Below are positions 47,542 through 55,110 of a DNA stretch of 64,000 nucleotides, piece after piece. Location: contig NZ_JAIRAU010000016.1 in the NCBI RefSeq assembly GCF_020073745.1, positions 27,639 through 91,638 on the forward strand. Reading direction: 5' to 3'. The notes under the pieces were generated by a model, which ran no database searches, was not told where the DNA came from, and saw nothing but the letters and a program-made list of their open reading frames with translations. Within the stretch, counting starts at the first letter, position 1; the number at the start of each line of letters is the position of its first letter. This DNA is from Nannocystis pusilla. Its GTDB lineage: Bacteria > Myxococcota_A > Polyangia > Nannocystales > Nannocystaceae. The translations under genes and the position numbers were made by a program.

Positions 47542-47847
47542 TCAGGTCGGCGGCGGCGGCAGCGGGCGCGGCTCCGGCTCCGGCCGGGTCTCGGGCTGCG
47601 GCTGCGGCTGCGGCTCGGGCTGCGGCTTCGCGTCGGGCTTCGCGTCGGGCGGAGGCGGCGCGTACGTGCCTGGCGCCTCCGGCTGCTTCGGCGCGGTCTC
47701 CTTGTCGCCCGGCTTGGTCGCAGCGGCCCCGCCGGTGCAGCCGGTCAGCGCCACGGCGCCGCCCGTGAGCAGGAGCAGGACCGACGCCGCCGCCCTCAGG
47801 GGGGCGCGGCGCGGGGAGGATCCGGGGGAGCGCGGTGGAGTCGCCAT
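47542..47847 (-). CDS. Pro-rich lipoprotein
   Basis: Encodes 101 residues. A basic N-terminus leads to ASVLLLLTGGAVALTGC (lipobox Cys37). The mature part is nearly all Pro, Glu, Gln, Lys (DAKPDAKPQPEPQPQPQPE, RPEPEPRPLPPPPT), a rod-like PxP stalk without a folded domain. Such rods can span the periplasm or reach peptidoglycan, but no partner is known. Its stop is 14 bases before the next membrane-protein start. It resembles the 87-residue lipoprotein encoded just upstream, including GTGTTAGC before the start in both. Confidence 0.72.
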   Translation of the reverse strand: MATPPRSPGSSPRRAPLRAAASVLLLLTGGAVALTGCTGGAAATKPGDKETAPKQPEAPGTYAPPPPDAKPDAKPQPEPQPQPQPETRPEPEPRPLPPPPT

Positions 47848-47933
47848 CCCGTCACGCTAACACGCCGGCCCGACGACGACACGCGATCTCTCGCGCTCGA
47901 GGCCGCCCCGGTCGCGCGAACGCCTTCGAACAG

Positions 47934-48008
47934 ACATGACCGATCGGGCATATCCCCAAAGACATGCTCAAACAAGCATGTCTTCGAGCGCATGTCCGCC
48001 CGGACATG
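47934..48008. terminator. Run of three palindromes
   Basis: Three inverted repeats in a row. GACATG, a CCGATCGG centre, then GCATATC. AAGACATGCT (47959-47968) pairs with AGCATGTCTT (47975-47984) over a 6-base loop. CATGTCCG (47991-47998) pairs with CGGACATG (48001-48008) over CC. They lie just after the stop of the 87-residue Pro-rich lipoprotein gene, so they could stop its transcript before the next gene. The last copy is a perfect core match of the dispersed family. Confidence 0.65.
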
Positions 48009-48027
48009 TCCGCGCGCGCCGTCCGGC

Positions 48028-48291
48028 TCAGGTCACCGGCGGCGGGTGCTCGGGCACCGGCTCGGGGATCGGCTCCGGCGTCGGCTCCGGCTTCGGCTCC
48101 GGCTTCGGCTCCGGCTTCGGCTCCGTGATCGGCTGCTGCGCCGGCTTGGGCTCGGTCTGCTGGATCGGCCTGGACGGCGGGGTCTGGGCGCAGCTCTCGA
48201 GGCCGAGGAGCGCAGCGCCGCCGAGCACGACCGTGACGGCGACCGCGGCCACGCCCGAGGCGAGCCGCTGCGACGAGGGAGGCGTGGACAT
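48028..48291 (-). CDS. Short EPKPEPK-repeat lipoprotein
   Basis: Encodes 87 residues from the ATG of MSTPPSSQRLASGVAAVAVT; lipobox-like LGLESC (about Cys34) follows a hydrophobic segment, although Glu before Ser-Cys is not ideal. The mature part has EPKPEPKPEPKPEPTPEPIP, a rod of about twenty Pro-containing pairs. It looks like a shorter relative of the 101-residue Pro-rich lipoprotein downstream. Three palindromes follow its stop. The longer open frame upstream crosses the divergent phosphotransferase start and is rejected. Confidence 0.65.
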   Translation of the reverse strand: MSTPPSSQRLASGVAAVAVTVVLGGAALLGLESCAQTPPSRPIQQTEPKPAQQPITEPKPEPKPEPKPEPTPEPIPEPVPEHPPPVT

Positions 48292-48413
48292 CGTCGCCAG
48301 GCTAACACGCCCGCGCGGGGGGGTCGCGCGCGGCGCGGCGGGCCCTGGCTGCGCGATCCCGGCCGCTGCGCCCCGATCCGTGGGATTGTCTCCTGTCCGG
48401 AGCCGGGCGGGCG

Positions 48414-48419
48414 TATAGT
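48414..48419 (+). promoter_or_regulatory. Possible -10 element (leaderless)
   Basis: TATAGT lies 11 nt before the ATG of the phosphotransferase gene with no purine-rich ribosome-binding site between. Its surroundings (TATAGTG, then CCCG) match those before the hydrolase gene at 43637. Confidence 0.5.
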
Positions 48420-48430
48420 GTCCCGCCTCG

Positions 48431-49405
48431 ATGCTCCTGTCCGAGCTCATCCCGCGCGTCACGTCCCAGATCCGCATGCTCGCGGCCGGACTCGCGCTCG
48501 ACCCGGCGACACTGGTGGTGCGCCACGTCGCGGGGCCCGGCGATCCCGCCACGACCTCGTTCTCGATCGCCGACGCGCACGCCCGCTACTACCTCCAGCT
48601 GGCCGAGCACCCTGGGGGCCACGCCGCCCTGCGCCGCTGGCTCGACCTCGGCGCCCTGCTGTCGGCCCGCTACCACGCGCCGCGGATCCGCGGCTGGCTC
48701 GAGATCGTCGACACGCCGTTCGCGGGGCTTTTGTTCGAGCACCCTGACGGCCACGTCGTCGACCTGTCCCGAGTGCCAGATCTGGGTCAGGCCCTCGGCC
48801 GGTTGGTCGGGCGCCTGCACGCCGACCGCGAGCTGGCGGCGCGGCTGCCCGGGCCGGCGCCGACCTGCCGCGACGCCTACCTCGCCGGCCAGTGCGCCCG
48901 CGCCACGGCCACGCTGAAGGCCGCGCGCGCCGCCTGCCCGCCGTTCGTCGACACCGCGACGCTGGCCTACCTCGCGGCCGAGCTCGATCGCATGACCGCC
49001 CACGTGCGCGCCTCGACGGCCTTCGCGGCGCCCGCCGATCTGCCGATCCACGGCGACCTCCACCCCGGCCACGTGCGCCTGACCGACAGGGGCACCTTCC
49101 ACGTGCTCGGCTGGGACACGCTGCGCCTCGGCGATCCGGCGCTCGACCTCGCCGCCCTGCCGCCGCGCACCGCCGTCGTCGATCCCGGCGCCGACACCAT
49201 GCAGGCCACGCGGGCGATCCGCGAGCCGTGGCTGTCCGAGCGGGTCGCCCTGCTGCGGCGGGCCCTCGCGCTGGCCGGCGTCGTCGATCCGCTGCACGCG
49301 TGGCTGGCGGCCGCGGCCGTGCCCGAGGGTCGCGAGCCGGGGCTGGCGCAGCTCCAGCGCGCGCACGAGACGGCGCTGGCGGCGTACCGGCAGGACCACG
49401 CGTGA
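48431..49405 (+). CDS. Phosphotransferase (aminoglycoside/choline kinase-like)
   Basis: Encodes 324 residues. The C-terminal lobe has LPIHGDLHPGHVRLTD, the HGDxxxxN-type catalytic loop in which Asn is replaced by His, then FHVLGWDTLRLGDPALDLA. In most family members the second position reads IDWE; here the Asp that would be the second metal ligand is Gly (LGWD). The enzyme may therefore be altered or use a shifted Asp. Family members phosphorylate aminoglycosides, choline, homoserine and similar alcohols. Its stop overlaps the start of a LysR gene by 4 bases (GTGA), so the two are translationally coupled. Confidence 0.85.
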   Translation: MLLSELIPRVTSQIRMLAAGLALDPATLVVRHVAGPGDPATTSFSIADAHARYYLQLAEHPGGHAALRRWLDLGALLSARYHAPRIRGWLEIVDTPFAGLLFEHPDGHVVDLSRVPDLGQALGRLVGRLHADRELAARLPGPAPTCRDAYLAGQCARATATLKAARAACPPFVDTATLAYLAAELDRMTAHVRASTAFAAPADLPIHGDLHPGHVRLTDRGTFHVLGWDTLRLGDPALDLAALPPRTAVVDPGADTMQATRAIREPWLSERVALLRRALALAGVVDPLHAWLAAAAVPEGREPGLAQLQRAHETALAAYRQDHA

Positions 49406-50331
49406 TCCGGGCGCGCCCTGCTCCGCCCGCCGCCAGCGACCTGCCCGCGATCGACAGCCTGCGCTGCTTCGTCGCCGCCGCCGAGCACCTGAACTTCAGG
49501 ACAGCTGCCCGCGCCCTCGCGTTGACCCCCGCGGCCGTCGGCCAGCGGATCCGCCTGCTCGAGGAGCAGCTCGGCGCGACCCTGTTCGCCCGCACCACCC
49601 GCTCGGTGCGGCTCACCGACGCCGGCCTGTCGCTGCTGCCGCGCGCGCGCGCCTGCCTCGGCGAGGCGGCCGCGTGCGTCCGCGTCGTCCGCGGCGAGGA
49701 CGACCCGCCGCCGATCGAGCTGACCCTCGGCACCCGCTTCGAGCTCGGCATGTCGTGGATCGTGCCGACGCTGCCGCGCCTGGCGGCCGCGCTGCCGCGG
49801 GTCACCATGCACCTGTTCTTCGGGTCAGGTCAGGAGATCGTCGACCGCCTGCGCGGCGGCCTGGTCGACTGCGCCGTCACCTCGGCCAAGCTCGACGACG
49901 ACCGGCTGCTCGCCGAGCGCCTGCACGAGGAGCGCTACGCCTTCGTCGCCGCGCCCGAGCTGCTGCAGCGGATCCCGCTCGAGCGCCCCGAGGACGTGCC
50001 GCGCCACGTCCTGCTCGACATCGACGCCCGCACCCCGCTGTTCGCCTACTTCCGCGGCGCGCCCGGGGCCCCGGCGCTGCCGCGGTTCGGCGGCCACCGC
50101 TGGCTCGGGCTCGGCGCCGCCGTCAAGGTCCAGGTGCTCGCCGGCGAGGGCGTCGCCGTGCTGCCGATCTACATGATCGAGGCCGAGCTGCGGGCCGGTC
50201 GCCTGCGCCGGCTGTTCCCCGCGGTCGCGCCGCTCATCGACTACTTCCGCCTGCTCTACCGCGACCACGACCCGCGTCAGTCGGTGTACCGCGCGCTCGC
50301 GGCCGAGCTGGCCCAGACCCCGATCTCCTGA
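49402..50331 (+). CDS. LysR-family transcriptional regulator
   Basis: Encodes 309 residues starting at GTG in the GTGA overlap with the phosphotransferase stop. The winged helix-turn-helix is clear: LPAIDSLRCFVAAAEHLNFR, ARALALTPAAVGQRI, LFARTTRSVRLTDAG. The effector domain has IELTLGTRFELGMSW and GEGVAVLPIYMIEAELRAG. LysR proteins often sit divergent to their target, but here coupling to the phosphotransferase suggests both are made together. The last 55 bases overlap the convergent ferritin-like gene. Confidence 0.93.
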   Translation: MIRARPAPPAASDLPAIDSLRCFVAAAEHLNFRTAARALALTPAAVGQRIRLLEEQLGATLFARTTRSVRLTDAGLSLLPRARACLGEAAACVRVVRGEDDPPPIELTLGTRFELGMSWIVPTLPRLAAALPRVTMHLFFGSGQEIVDRLRGGLVDCAVTSAKLDDDRLLAERLHEERYAFVAAPELLQRIPLERPEDVPRHVLLDIDARTPLFAYFRGAPGAPALPRFGGHRWLGLGAAVKVQVLAGEGVAVLPIYMIEAELRAGRLRRLFPAVAPLIDYFRLLYRDHDPRQSVYRALAAELAQTPIS

Positions 50332-51095
50332 GCCGCGCGCCAGGCCGACAGCGCCGGCAGCCCCGCCGCCTGCAGGCCCGGCACGATCACCTCGTTCACG
50401 GTGGCGAAGAACAGCCGCCGCGCCGCCAGGCCGTCGCACACCCCGATCGCCTCGGCCGCGCGCGACGGGCTCGGGCGCGCCGGCAGGTGGGCCAGCTCGT
50501 GCGTCGCCAGCTCGTCGAGCGCGATCACCAGGTAGTCGGCGAGCCGCTCGCGCAGCGCCGGCGACAGCGACGGCGCCAGGTCCTCGAGCAGCCGCCAGCC
50601 GAACCGCGCGTGCCCGACCTCGTCGGCGAGGATCTCCGCCAGCAGCCGCTGCAGCGCCGGCGGCCCGGCGGACCGGCGCTCGGCGTCGATCAGCGCCACC
50701 GCCACCGTCTCGCTCAGGCACGACACGCTGATCACGTTGCGCAGCACCGCCTCGAGCGGGTCGGCGTCCTCGTGCTCGGGCACCGGCGGCAGCGCCGGCA
50801 GCTCGATCACCGGCGAGCCGCCGAGCACCTCGACCACCGCCGCGCAGCGGTCGGCGTGCAGCCACTCCTCCGCGACCATCGCCGCCACCCGGGCCGGGCG
50901 ATCGCCGCGCACCCCGGCGCGCTCGAGCTGCCGCGCCAGCGCCGTGAACACGCGCGCCGACACGTGCTCGTTGAGCATGCGCCCGCGCCAGGTGAGGATC
51001 GCCGACGCGCGATCGAGCTCGTCGAGCTCGTCGAGCGCGCCCCGCTCGAGTCGGAGATCGGCGCGGCGCGCCGCCCCGCGCAGATCGAGGCTCAT
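50277..51095 (-). CDS. Ferritin-like di-iron protein
   Basis: Encodes 272 residues from the ATG of MSLDLRGAARRADLRLERGA with GGGAGG upstream. Helical throughout. Possible iron ligands: MVAEEWLHADRCAAV (E-x2-H), SVSCLSETVAVALIDAE, and ILADEVGHARFGWRLLEDL (E-x2-H), then ALDELATHELAHL. This is the four-helix ferritin-like layout with two E-x2-H sites. Function unknown; such proteins can be oxygenases, iron handlers or oxidases. The start overlaps the stop of the upstream lipoprotein gene (ATGA), so the two are coupled. The 3' end overlaps the convergent LysR gene by 55 bases. Confidence 0.82.
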   Translation of the reverse strand: MSLDLRGAARRADLRLERGALDELDELDRASAILTWRGRMLNEHVSARVFTALARQLERAGVRGDRPARVAAMVAEEWLHADRCAAVVEVLGGSPVIELPALPPVPEHEDADPLEAVLRNVISVSCLSETVAVALIDAERRSAGPPALQRLLAEILADEVGHARFGWRLLEDLAPSLSPALRERLADYLVIALDELATHELAHLPARPSPSRAAEAIGVCDGLAARRLFFATVNEVIVPGLQAAGLPALSAWRAAQEIGVWASSAASARYTD

Positions 51096-51688
51096 ACCCA
51101 CCTCCCGCGGGCCGCGCGGGCTCGCTGCAGGCGCTCGCCGAGCGCGGCCGGCGGCGCCGGCGGGCCCCACGGCGTGCACTGCGGCGCCGGCAGCCACTCC
51201 TGGCGCTCGCAGCAGACCCAGTCGATCTCGCCGGTGCGCAAGTCGACGCAGTCGCCGAGCTCCCCCGTCGAGGTGCTGCCCGTGCCGTCGTCCGTGGTCG
51301 CGCCGGAGTCGGTCTCGTCCGTGGTGGAGCTCGCGCTCGAGGTCGTCGTCGCCAGCGTCGTCGCGTCGGTGAGCAGCGTCGCCTCGCCGCTGCTCGTCGT
51401 CCCCTCGCCGCTCGTGCTCGTCGTCGCCGTCGTCGTCGCCTCCTCCGCGCCCGTCCCGGTCAGCCCCTCGCTGCCGCCCGCGCTCGAGCTCGTGGTCGCC
51501 GGCGCCGTCGTGTCCGCCGCGCTCGATCCCGTCGAGCCGTCGCTCGGCGCGTCCGTCTCGCCCTCGTTCGGCCCCGGCCCGCAGGCCGCGATCAGCGTGA
51601 GCACCAGGCCGGCGCGCAGCCGCGGCCGCCCGACCAGCCCCGCGGCGGCCGCCAGCGCGCGTTCGTGATGAGATGTCTTGAAAGCCAT
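51092..51688 (-). CDS. Ser/Thr-stalk lipoprotein coupled to the ferritin-like gene
   Basis: Encodes 198 residues from the ATG of MAFKTSHHERALAAAAGLVG with GGGAGGAA upstream; LVLTLIAAC carries the lipobox Cys. A Thr/Ser/Gly/Asp stalk of roughly 100 residues follows. Only a short module at the end looks folded: LGDCVDLRTGEIDWVCCERQ and EWLPAPQCTPWGPPAPP, with four cysteines. The stop overlaps the ferritin-like start by 4 bases, so the lipoprotein and the iron protein are made in fixed ratio. A 10-bp-arm palindrome lies ~70 bases before the start. Confidence 0.8.
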   Translation of the reverse strand: MAFKTSHHERALAAAAGLVGRPRLRAGLVLTLIAACGPGPNEGETDAPSDGSTGSSAADTTAPATTSSSAGGSEGLTGTGAEEATTTATTSTSGEGTTSSGEATLLTDATTLATTTSSASSTTDETDSGATTDDGTGSTSTGELGDCVDLRTGEIDWVCCERQEWLPAPQCTPWGPPAPPAALGERLQRARAARGRWV

Positions 51689-51756
51689 GTCGAAGATTCC
51701 TCCCGCCTCGAACATGGCCCGTCGCGCGCGTACACGGAAACGATCTTGTGTTGGCG

Positions 51757-51783
51757 GCGCTGTAAACCACCGCTTTACAGCGC
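51757..51783. promoter_or_regulatory. 10-bp inverted repeat, likely operator
   Basis: GCGCTGTAAA (51757-51766) and TTTACAGCGC (51774-51783) are perfect inverted arms around a 7-base spacer. The site is upstream of the lipoprotein/ferritin-like operon, ~70 bases from the start, and downstream of the PAS-STAS gene. An operator for a dimeric regulator fits better than a terminator because it lies ~200 bases from the PAS-STAS stop. Confidence 0.5.
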
Positions 51784-51986
51784 GCTCGCGTGCCCCTCCC
51801 GCCGCGAGGCCCGCTGTCGCGCCTCGACGGTCTCCCCTTCAACCAATCCGGCGAGGTCGTTCTCGCCATGGGCGCCGGCCTCCGGTGCCCGTTCGAATTC
51901 CTCGATCCGCCGGCCAGCGGCACGGCGAACCTGACCGCCGCCCCGGGCGTCGGCCGCGTCCTCGCGGTCAGCGGACCGCGTGACCG

Positions 51987-52913
51987 CTACGCGCGTCGCA
52001 TCGCGAAGGCGATGCCGCTCTGCAGCGTGCCGCGCGTGACGATGTTGCCGAGGTCCACACCGAGGCCCACCAGCGCCTGGGCCACCTCGGCGCGTATCCC
52101 CGTGAGCACGACCTCGGCGCCGAGCAGCCGCACGGCCCTGGCGGCGCGCAGGAGCCCCTCGGCGACCGCTGCGTCGACGGCGGCCACGCCGGTGATGTCG
52201 AGGATCGCGACCTTCGCGCCGCGGGCGCTCACGCCTGCCAGCAAGCTCTCGAGCACCTGGTTCGCGCGGTTCTCGTCGACCGTCCCGATCAGCGGCATCA
52301 CCACGACATCGTCGCTGATCGGGATGAGGGGCGTCGAGAGGTCCGCGAGCATGGCCGCTTGCGTGCGAATCACCTCGTCCTGCAGCTGCCGCCGCTCCTC
52401 CTCGGCACGTCTCGCGGCCCGCAGGTCACGGGTGACCGCGCCGATGCCGAGCGGCTGCCCGGTCTGCTGATCCTTGACCATGAACGCGTTGTATTGCGTC
52501 GGGAAGGACTCGCCCGTCACGAGGTGCCTGAACTCGAGCTCTCCCTCCCAGCGCCCGGTCGCCTGGATCGCCGGGACGATGTGTTGCAGGAAGTAGCGGG
52601 TGGCCTCGGGCGTCAGCGCCTGCGAGACATCGAATCCCCGCATGTCCGCATCCAGGTCATATCCGATCAACCTGCGGCCGGCTGGGTTGCAGTAAATCGC
52701 GCGACCGTCGAGCGAGCAGATGCCGATGAAGTCCGCGCAATTCTCGACTGCGGCGAGCATCTGCTGGCGCTCCTCCTCGAGGCTGTCCCTGGCGCGGAGC
52801 AGCTCGATGGTCCGATCCCTCGCGGCGACCTGCTCCTCGAGCTCGGCGACCCGCCGGGACAGCGCATTCAACCGCTCGCGCTCCTCGGCCCCCTCGTCCG
52901 ACGCACCATTCAT
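51987..52913 (-). CDS. PAS-STAS regulator (RsbR-like)
   Basis: Encodes 308 residues from the ATG of MNGASDEGAEERERLNALSR; the upstream 103 in-frame codons are not protein-like. An N-terminal coiled coil (about 10-50, ELEEQVAARDRTIELLRARD) leads to a PAS domain (about 55-175, ENCADFIGICSLDGRAIYCN, PAGRRLIGYD) and then a STAS domain at the C-terminus (about 190-300, TPLIPISDDVVVMPLIG, AILDITGVAAVDAAVAEGL). RsbR-type proteins form stressosome shells and pass stress signals by phosphorylation of STAS. No RsbS/RsbT partner is adjacent. TAGGGT lies 7 nt upstream. Confidence 0.92.
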   Translation of the reverse strand: MNGASDEGAEERERLNALSRRVAELEEQVAARDRTIELLRARDSLEEERQQMLAAVENCADFIGICSLDGRAIYCNPAGRRLIGYDLDADMRGFDVSQALTPEATRYFLQHIVPAIQATGRWEGELEFRHLVTGESFPTQYNAFMVKDQQTGQPLGIGAVTRDLRAARRAEEERRQLQDEVIRTQAAMLADLSTPLIPISDDVVVMPLIGTVDENRANQVLESLLAGVSARGAKVAILDITGVAAVDAAVAEGLLRAARAVRLLGAEVVLTGIRAEVAQALVGLGVDLGNIVTRGTLQSGIAFAMRRA

Positions 52914-52920
52914 GACGACC

Positions 52921-52926
52921 ACCCTA
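52921..52926 (-). promoter_or_regulatory. Possible -10 element (leaderless)
   Basis: Minus-strand TAGGGT lies 7 nt from the ATG of the PAS-STAS gene, without an obvious Shine-Dalgarno sequence. Confidence 0.4.
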
Positions 52927-53240
52927 TCCGAGCGGCGCTCGAATTGCGACGACGACAGGATGGTGAGAGCAGGTACGAGTCGGGTGCACGCCTCCGGCCG
53001 CCCCAGTCTTCCGGGCGTCGAGCCGTCGCGCAGCGCAATGGATTGCGACCCCGCGAGATTTCTCTGACGGACGCTCGTCCGCGAGCCCGTGACCCTCGGC
53101 GAGTCCACGACCTCGTCGGCACCGCGACCGCGCTCGATCCTCCACGCGTCCGCGATCGCCTCGCGTGCGGCGGCCACGCTCGCCGCGTTCCTCCTCGGCG
53201 TCGCGCTCCGGCACGGCAGCACGTGGATCGAGCCGCGCTA

Positions 53241-53264
53241 GAAACGGACGTCTCTGTCCGTTTC
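53241..53264. promoter_or_regulatory. Operator copy 1 upstream of the Coq4-like gene
   Basis: GAAACGGAC (53241-53249) and GTCCGTTTC (53256-53264) are perfect 9-bp inverted arms with a 6-base spacer. It shares GGAC-N6-GTCC-GTTTCG with a second site 92 bases downstream. Confidence 0.6.
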
Positions 53265-53337
53265 GTCTCCGCGCGACCTGCAGTCCCGTCGGGTCCGCGC
53301 CGCGCGCCGCCACGCGCGCCGATCTCGCGGCTCAACT

Positions 53338-53357
53338 GGACACCCGTGTCCGTTTCG
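53338..53357. promoter_or_regulatory. Operator copy 2 upstream of the Coq4-like gene
   Basis: GGACAC (53338) and GTGTCC (53346-53351) flank CC, giving a 14-base palindrome followed by GTTTCG. Spacing from the ATG is 55-74 bases, as for a repressor or activator site. It matches the architecture of copy 1. Confidence 0.6.
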
Positions 53358-53411
53358 CACAGACTCGAGCGACGGCGCGACCGCAGCCTCGCGCCGCCGG
53401 AGGGAGAGCCG

Positions 53412-54110
53412 ATGAACCCCGCAGTGAACCCCGACGTGAACCCCGCGACGTACCCGACCCTGCCGGCCAACGCGTCGTTCGTCACCCGCGTCCGCCTGGC
53501 GGTGCGCGCGCTCAACGTGTTGAAGGACGACCCGGCGAACGCGTACTACGGCCCGCTCGTCAACGCGTGCATGGACAGCGAGACCTACACGAAGCTGGCC
53601 CGCACCTGGCGCGAGAGCCCGGAGGGCCGCCGGCTGCTCGACGAGCGCCCCACCCTGCAGGGCTGCGACCTCGACCTCGACGCCCTCGCCCGGCTGCCCG
53701 AGGGCACGCTCGGCCACGAGTTCATGCGGTACTTCCGCGACAACGGCATCGCCCCGTTCGCCACCACCTTCCCCGTCGAGACCGACGTCGACTACCTCAG
53801 CAAGCGCTACCGCGAGACGCACGACCTGTTCCACGTCCTCACCGGCTACGGCACCGACGAGGCCGGCGAGATGGAGCTGCAGGCGTTCGTGCTCGGCAAC
53901 CTCGGGGTCCGCCAGGCGGCGCTGATCCTCGCGTTCTCGCTGCCGCGGCGGCTCCAGCAGAAGGGCTTCAAGGGCCTGGGGGCCTACCTCGGCCGCCTGC
54001 GCGCGGCCTACCGCCGCGGCCGTCGCTCGCGCGAGCTGCTCAGCGTCAGCTACGAGAAGCTGTGGGCGCAGCCGGTGTCGGAGATCTCCGCGTTGCTGTG
54101 CGCCCCGTGA
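53412..54110 (+). CDS. Coq4-family protein
   Basis: Encodes 232 residues from the ATG of MNPAVNPDVNPATYP with GGAGGGA upstream. The signature ETHDLFHVLTGYGTDEAGE (HDxxH and a downstream Glu, the zinc site of Coq4) is intact, with MELQAFVLGNLG after. In eukaryotes Coq4 supports ubiquinone ring modification; bacterial homologues occur widely and may help quinone or other lipid metabolism. No other quinone genes lie next to it. The first 15 residues contain an NPxxNP repeat. Two GGAC-N6-GTCC-GTTTCG sites upstream suggest specific regulation. Confidence 0.9.
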   Translation: MNPAVNPDVNPATYPTLPANASFVTRVRLAVRALNVLKDDPANAYYGPLVNACMDSETYTKLARTWRESPEGRRLLDERPTLQGCDLDLDALARLPEGTLGHEFMRYFRDNGIAPFATTFPVETDVDYLSKRYRETHDLFHVLTGYGTDEAGEMELQAFVLGNLGVRQAALILAFSLPRRLQQKGFKGLGAYLGRLRAAYRRGRRSRELLSVSYEKLWAQPVSEISALLCAP

Positions 54111-54224
54111 CCCCGGGCCCCGCGCGAGGCGACGGTGCATCCGTCGCCCCCGCGACCCGTGGTCCCGGCTCGAGAGCTCTCGCCGGCGACGATCGCCTCA
54201 CCACGAGGCCGCTCGATGGCCGCG

Positions 54225-54422
54225 TCACGCCTGCTCGTCCAGCCGGATCGCCGCGCCCGGGCACACGCACGCCGCCTCGCGGACCGCCGCGTGCAGCTCG
54301 CTCGCGGGCGCCGCGTCGAGCAGGACGACGATGCCGTCGTCCCGCTGATCGAACACCTTCGGCGCGACAAGCACGCACTGACCTGCTCCGCAACATTTCT
54401 CGGTGTCGACAATCACTCGCAT
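54225..54422 (-). CDS. P450-type ferredoxin ([3Fe-4S]/[4Fe-4S])
   Basis: Encodes 65 residues. MRVIVDTEKCCGAGQCVLVA opens a single-cluster ferredoxin: Cys10 or Cys11, Cys16 and Cys54 (CVCPGAAI) are the three likely ligands, with the usual Gly/Ala at the fourth position of [3Fe-4S] types. VFDQRDDGIVVLL matches the family. Such ferredoxins pass electrons to cytochrome P450s. It is the last gene of a P450-TetR-ferredoxin operon, 34 bases after the TetR stop. A ferredoxin reductase is not encoded nearby and must be supplied elsewhere. Confidence 0.93.
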   Translation of the reverse strand: MRVIVDTEKCCGAGQCVLVAPKVFDQRDDGIVVLLDAAPASELHAAVREAACVCPGAAIRLDEQA

Positions 54423-54456
54423 CGTTGCACTCTCGTTTCGTCGATTCGTATCCGGG

Positions 54457-55107
54457 TCAATCCGTCGAGGTGAAGGGGGCCTGCCACAGCCCCAACAGGG
54501 CGTCGAGCAGTCCGATCTCGGCGGCCTTCCACGTCGCGCGCGGCGTGGGCGTGCCCTCGTGCAGCGCCCGCTCGCGCTCGGCGCACACGTGGACGATGAG
54601 CTGCCGGCTCATGTCGCTCCGCTCCTCACGCACCTCCGCGGGGAGGATCGGCATGAGCCGGGTCAGCCCCGCGATGGTCGCCTGCATCGACGGCGAGGCG
54701 ACCGTCTCGTCGATCACGACCTTGCGCAGGGCCGGGTCGGTCGTCGCCTGGGCGATGAAGCGCGCGTACCAGCTGGGGCTGCCGAGCGACTCGAGGTGCT
54801 CGGTGGGCGGGCGGACGAGGCAGGCGATCCAGTCGCGCAGGTCGGTCGAGCCGGCGATCGTGGCGAGCATGCCCGCCCGCCGCTGCTCGAGCGCCGGCGC
54901 GTGCCGGCGGACGATGGCGAGCACGAGATCGGCCTTGGTGCCGAAGTGGTAGCCGACGGCGAAGTTGTTGGCCTGCCCGGCCGCCTCGCTGATCTGGCGG
55001 TTCGACACCGCCGCCACGCCGTGCTCGGCGAACAGCCGCTCGGCCGTGGCGAGGATGAACTCGCGTGTCTCGTTCCCGTGCGCTTGCCTCGTCCTGGTCC
55101 CGGCCAT
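54457..55107 (-). CDS. TetR-family regulator
   Basis: Encodes 216 residues, starting 3 bases after the P450 stop. The helix-turn-helix region is typical (REFILATAERLFAEHGVAAV, NRQISEAAGQANNFAVGYHF, GTKADLVLAIVRRH). The C-terminal half is a helical ligand-binding domain with no closer match. Placement between P450 and ferredoxin suggests it autoregulates this operon, probably by binding the tandem TAAGTC-N4-GACTTA-like sites in front of P450 and releasing on ligand. Confidence 0.93.
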   Translation of the reverse strand: MAGTRTRQAHGNETREFILATAERLFAEHGVAAVSNRQISEAAGQANNFAVGYHFGTKADLVLAIVRRHAPALEQRRAGMLATIAGSTDLRDWIACLVRPPTEHLESLGSPSWYARFIAQATTDPALRKVVIDETVASPSMQATIAGLTRLMPILPAEVREERSDMSRQLIVHVCAERERALHEGTPTPRATWKAAEIGLLDALLGLWQAPFTSTD

Positions 55108-55110
55108 GCA

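Larger units (their letters stand above)
52914..53411. other. Divergent intergenic region with two repeated operators
   Basis: About 500 bases between the PAS-STAS gene and the Coq4-like gene. The left end has TAGGGT (52921-52926) facing the regulator. The right part has two copies of GGAC-N6-GTCC-GTTTCG, 92 bases apart. No gene is convincing. Confidence 0.55.
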
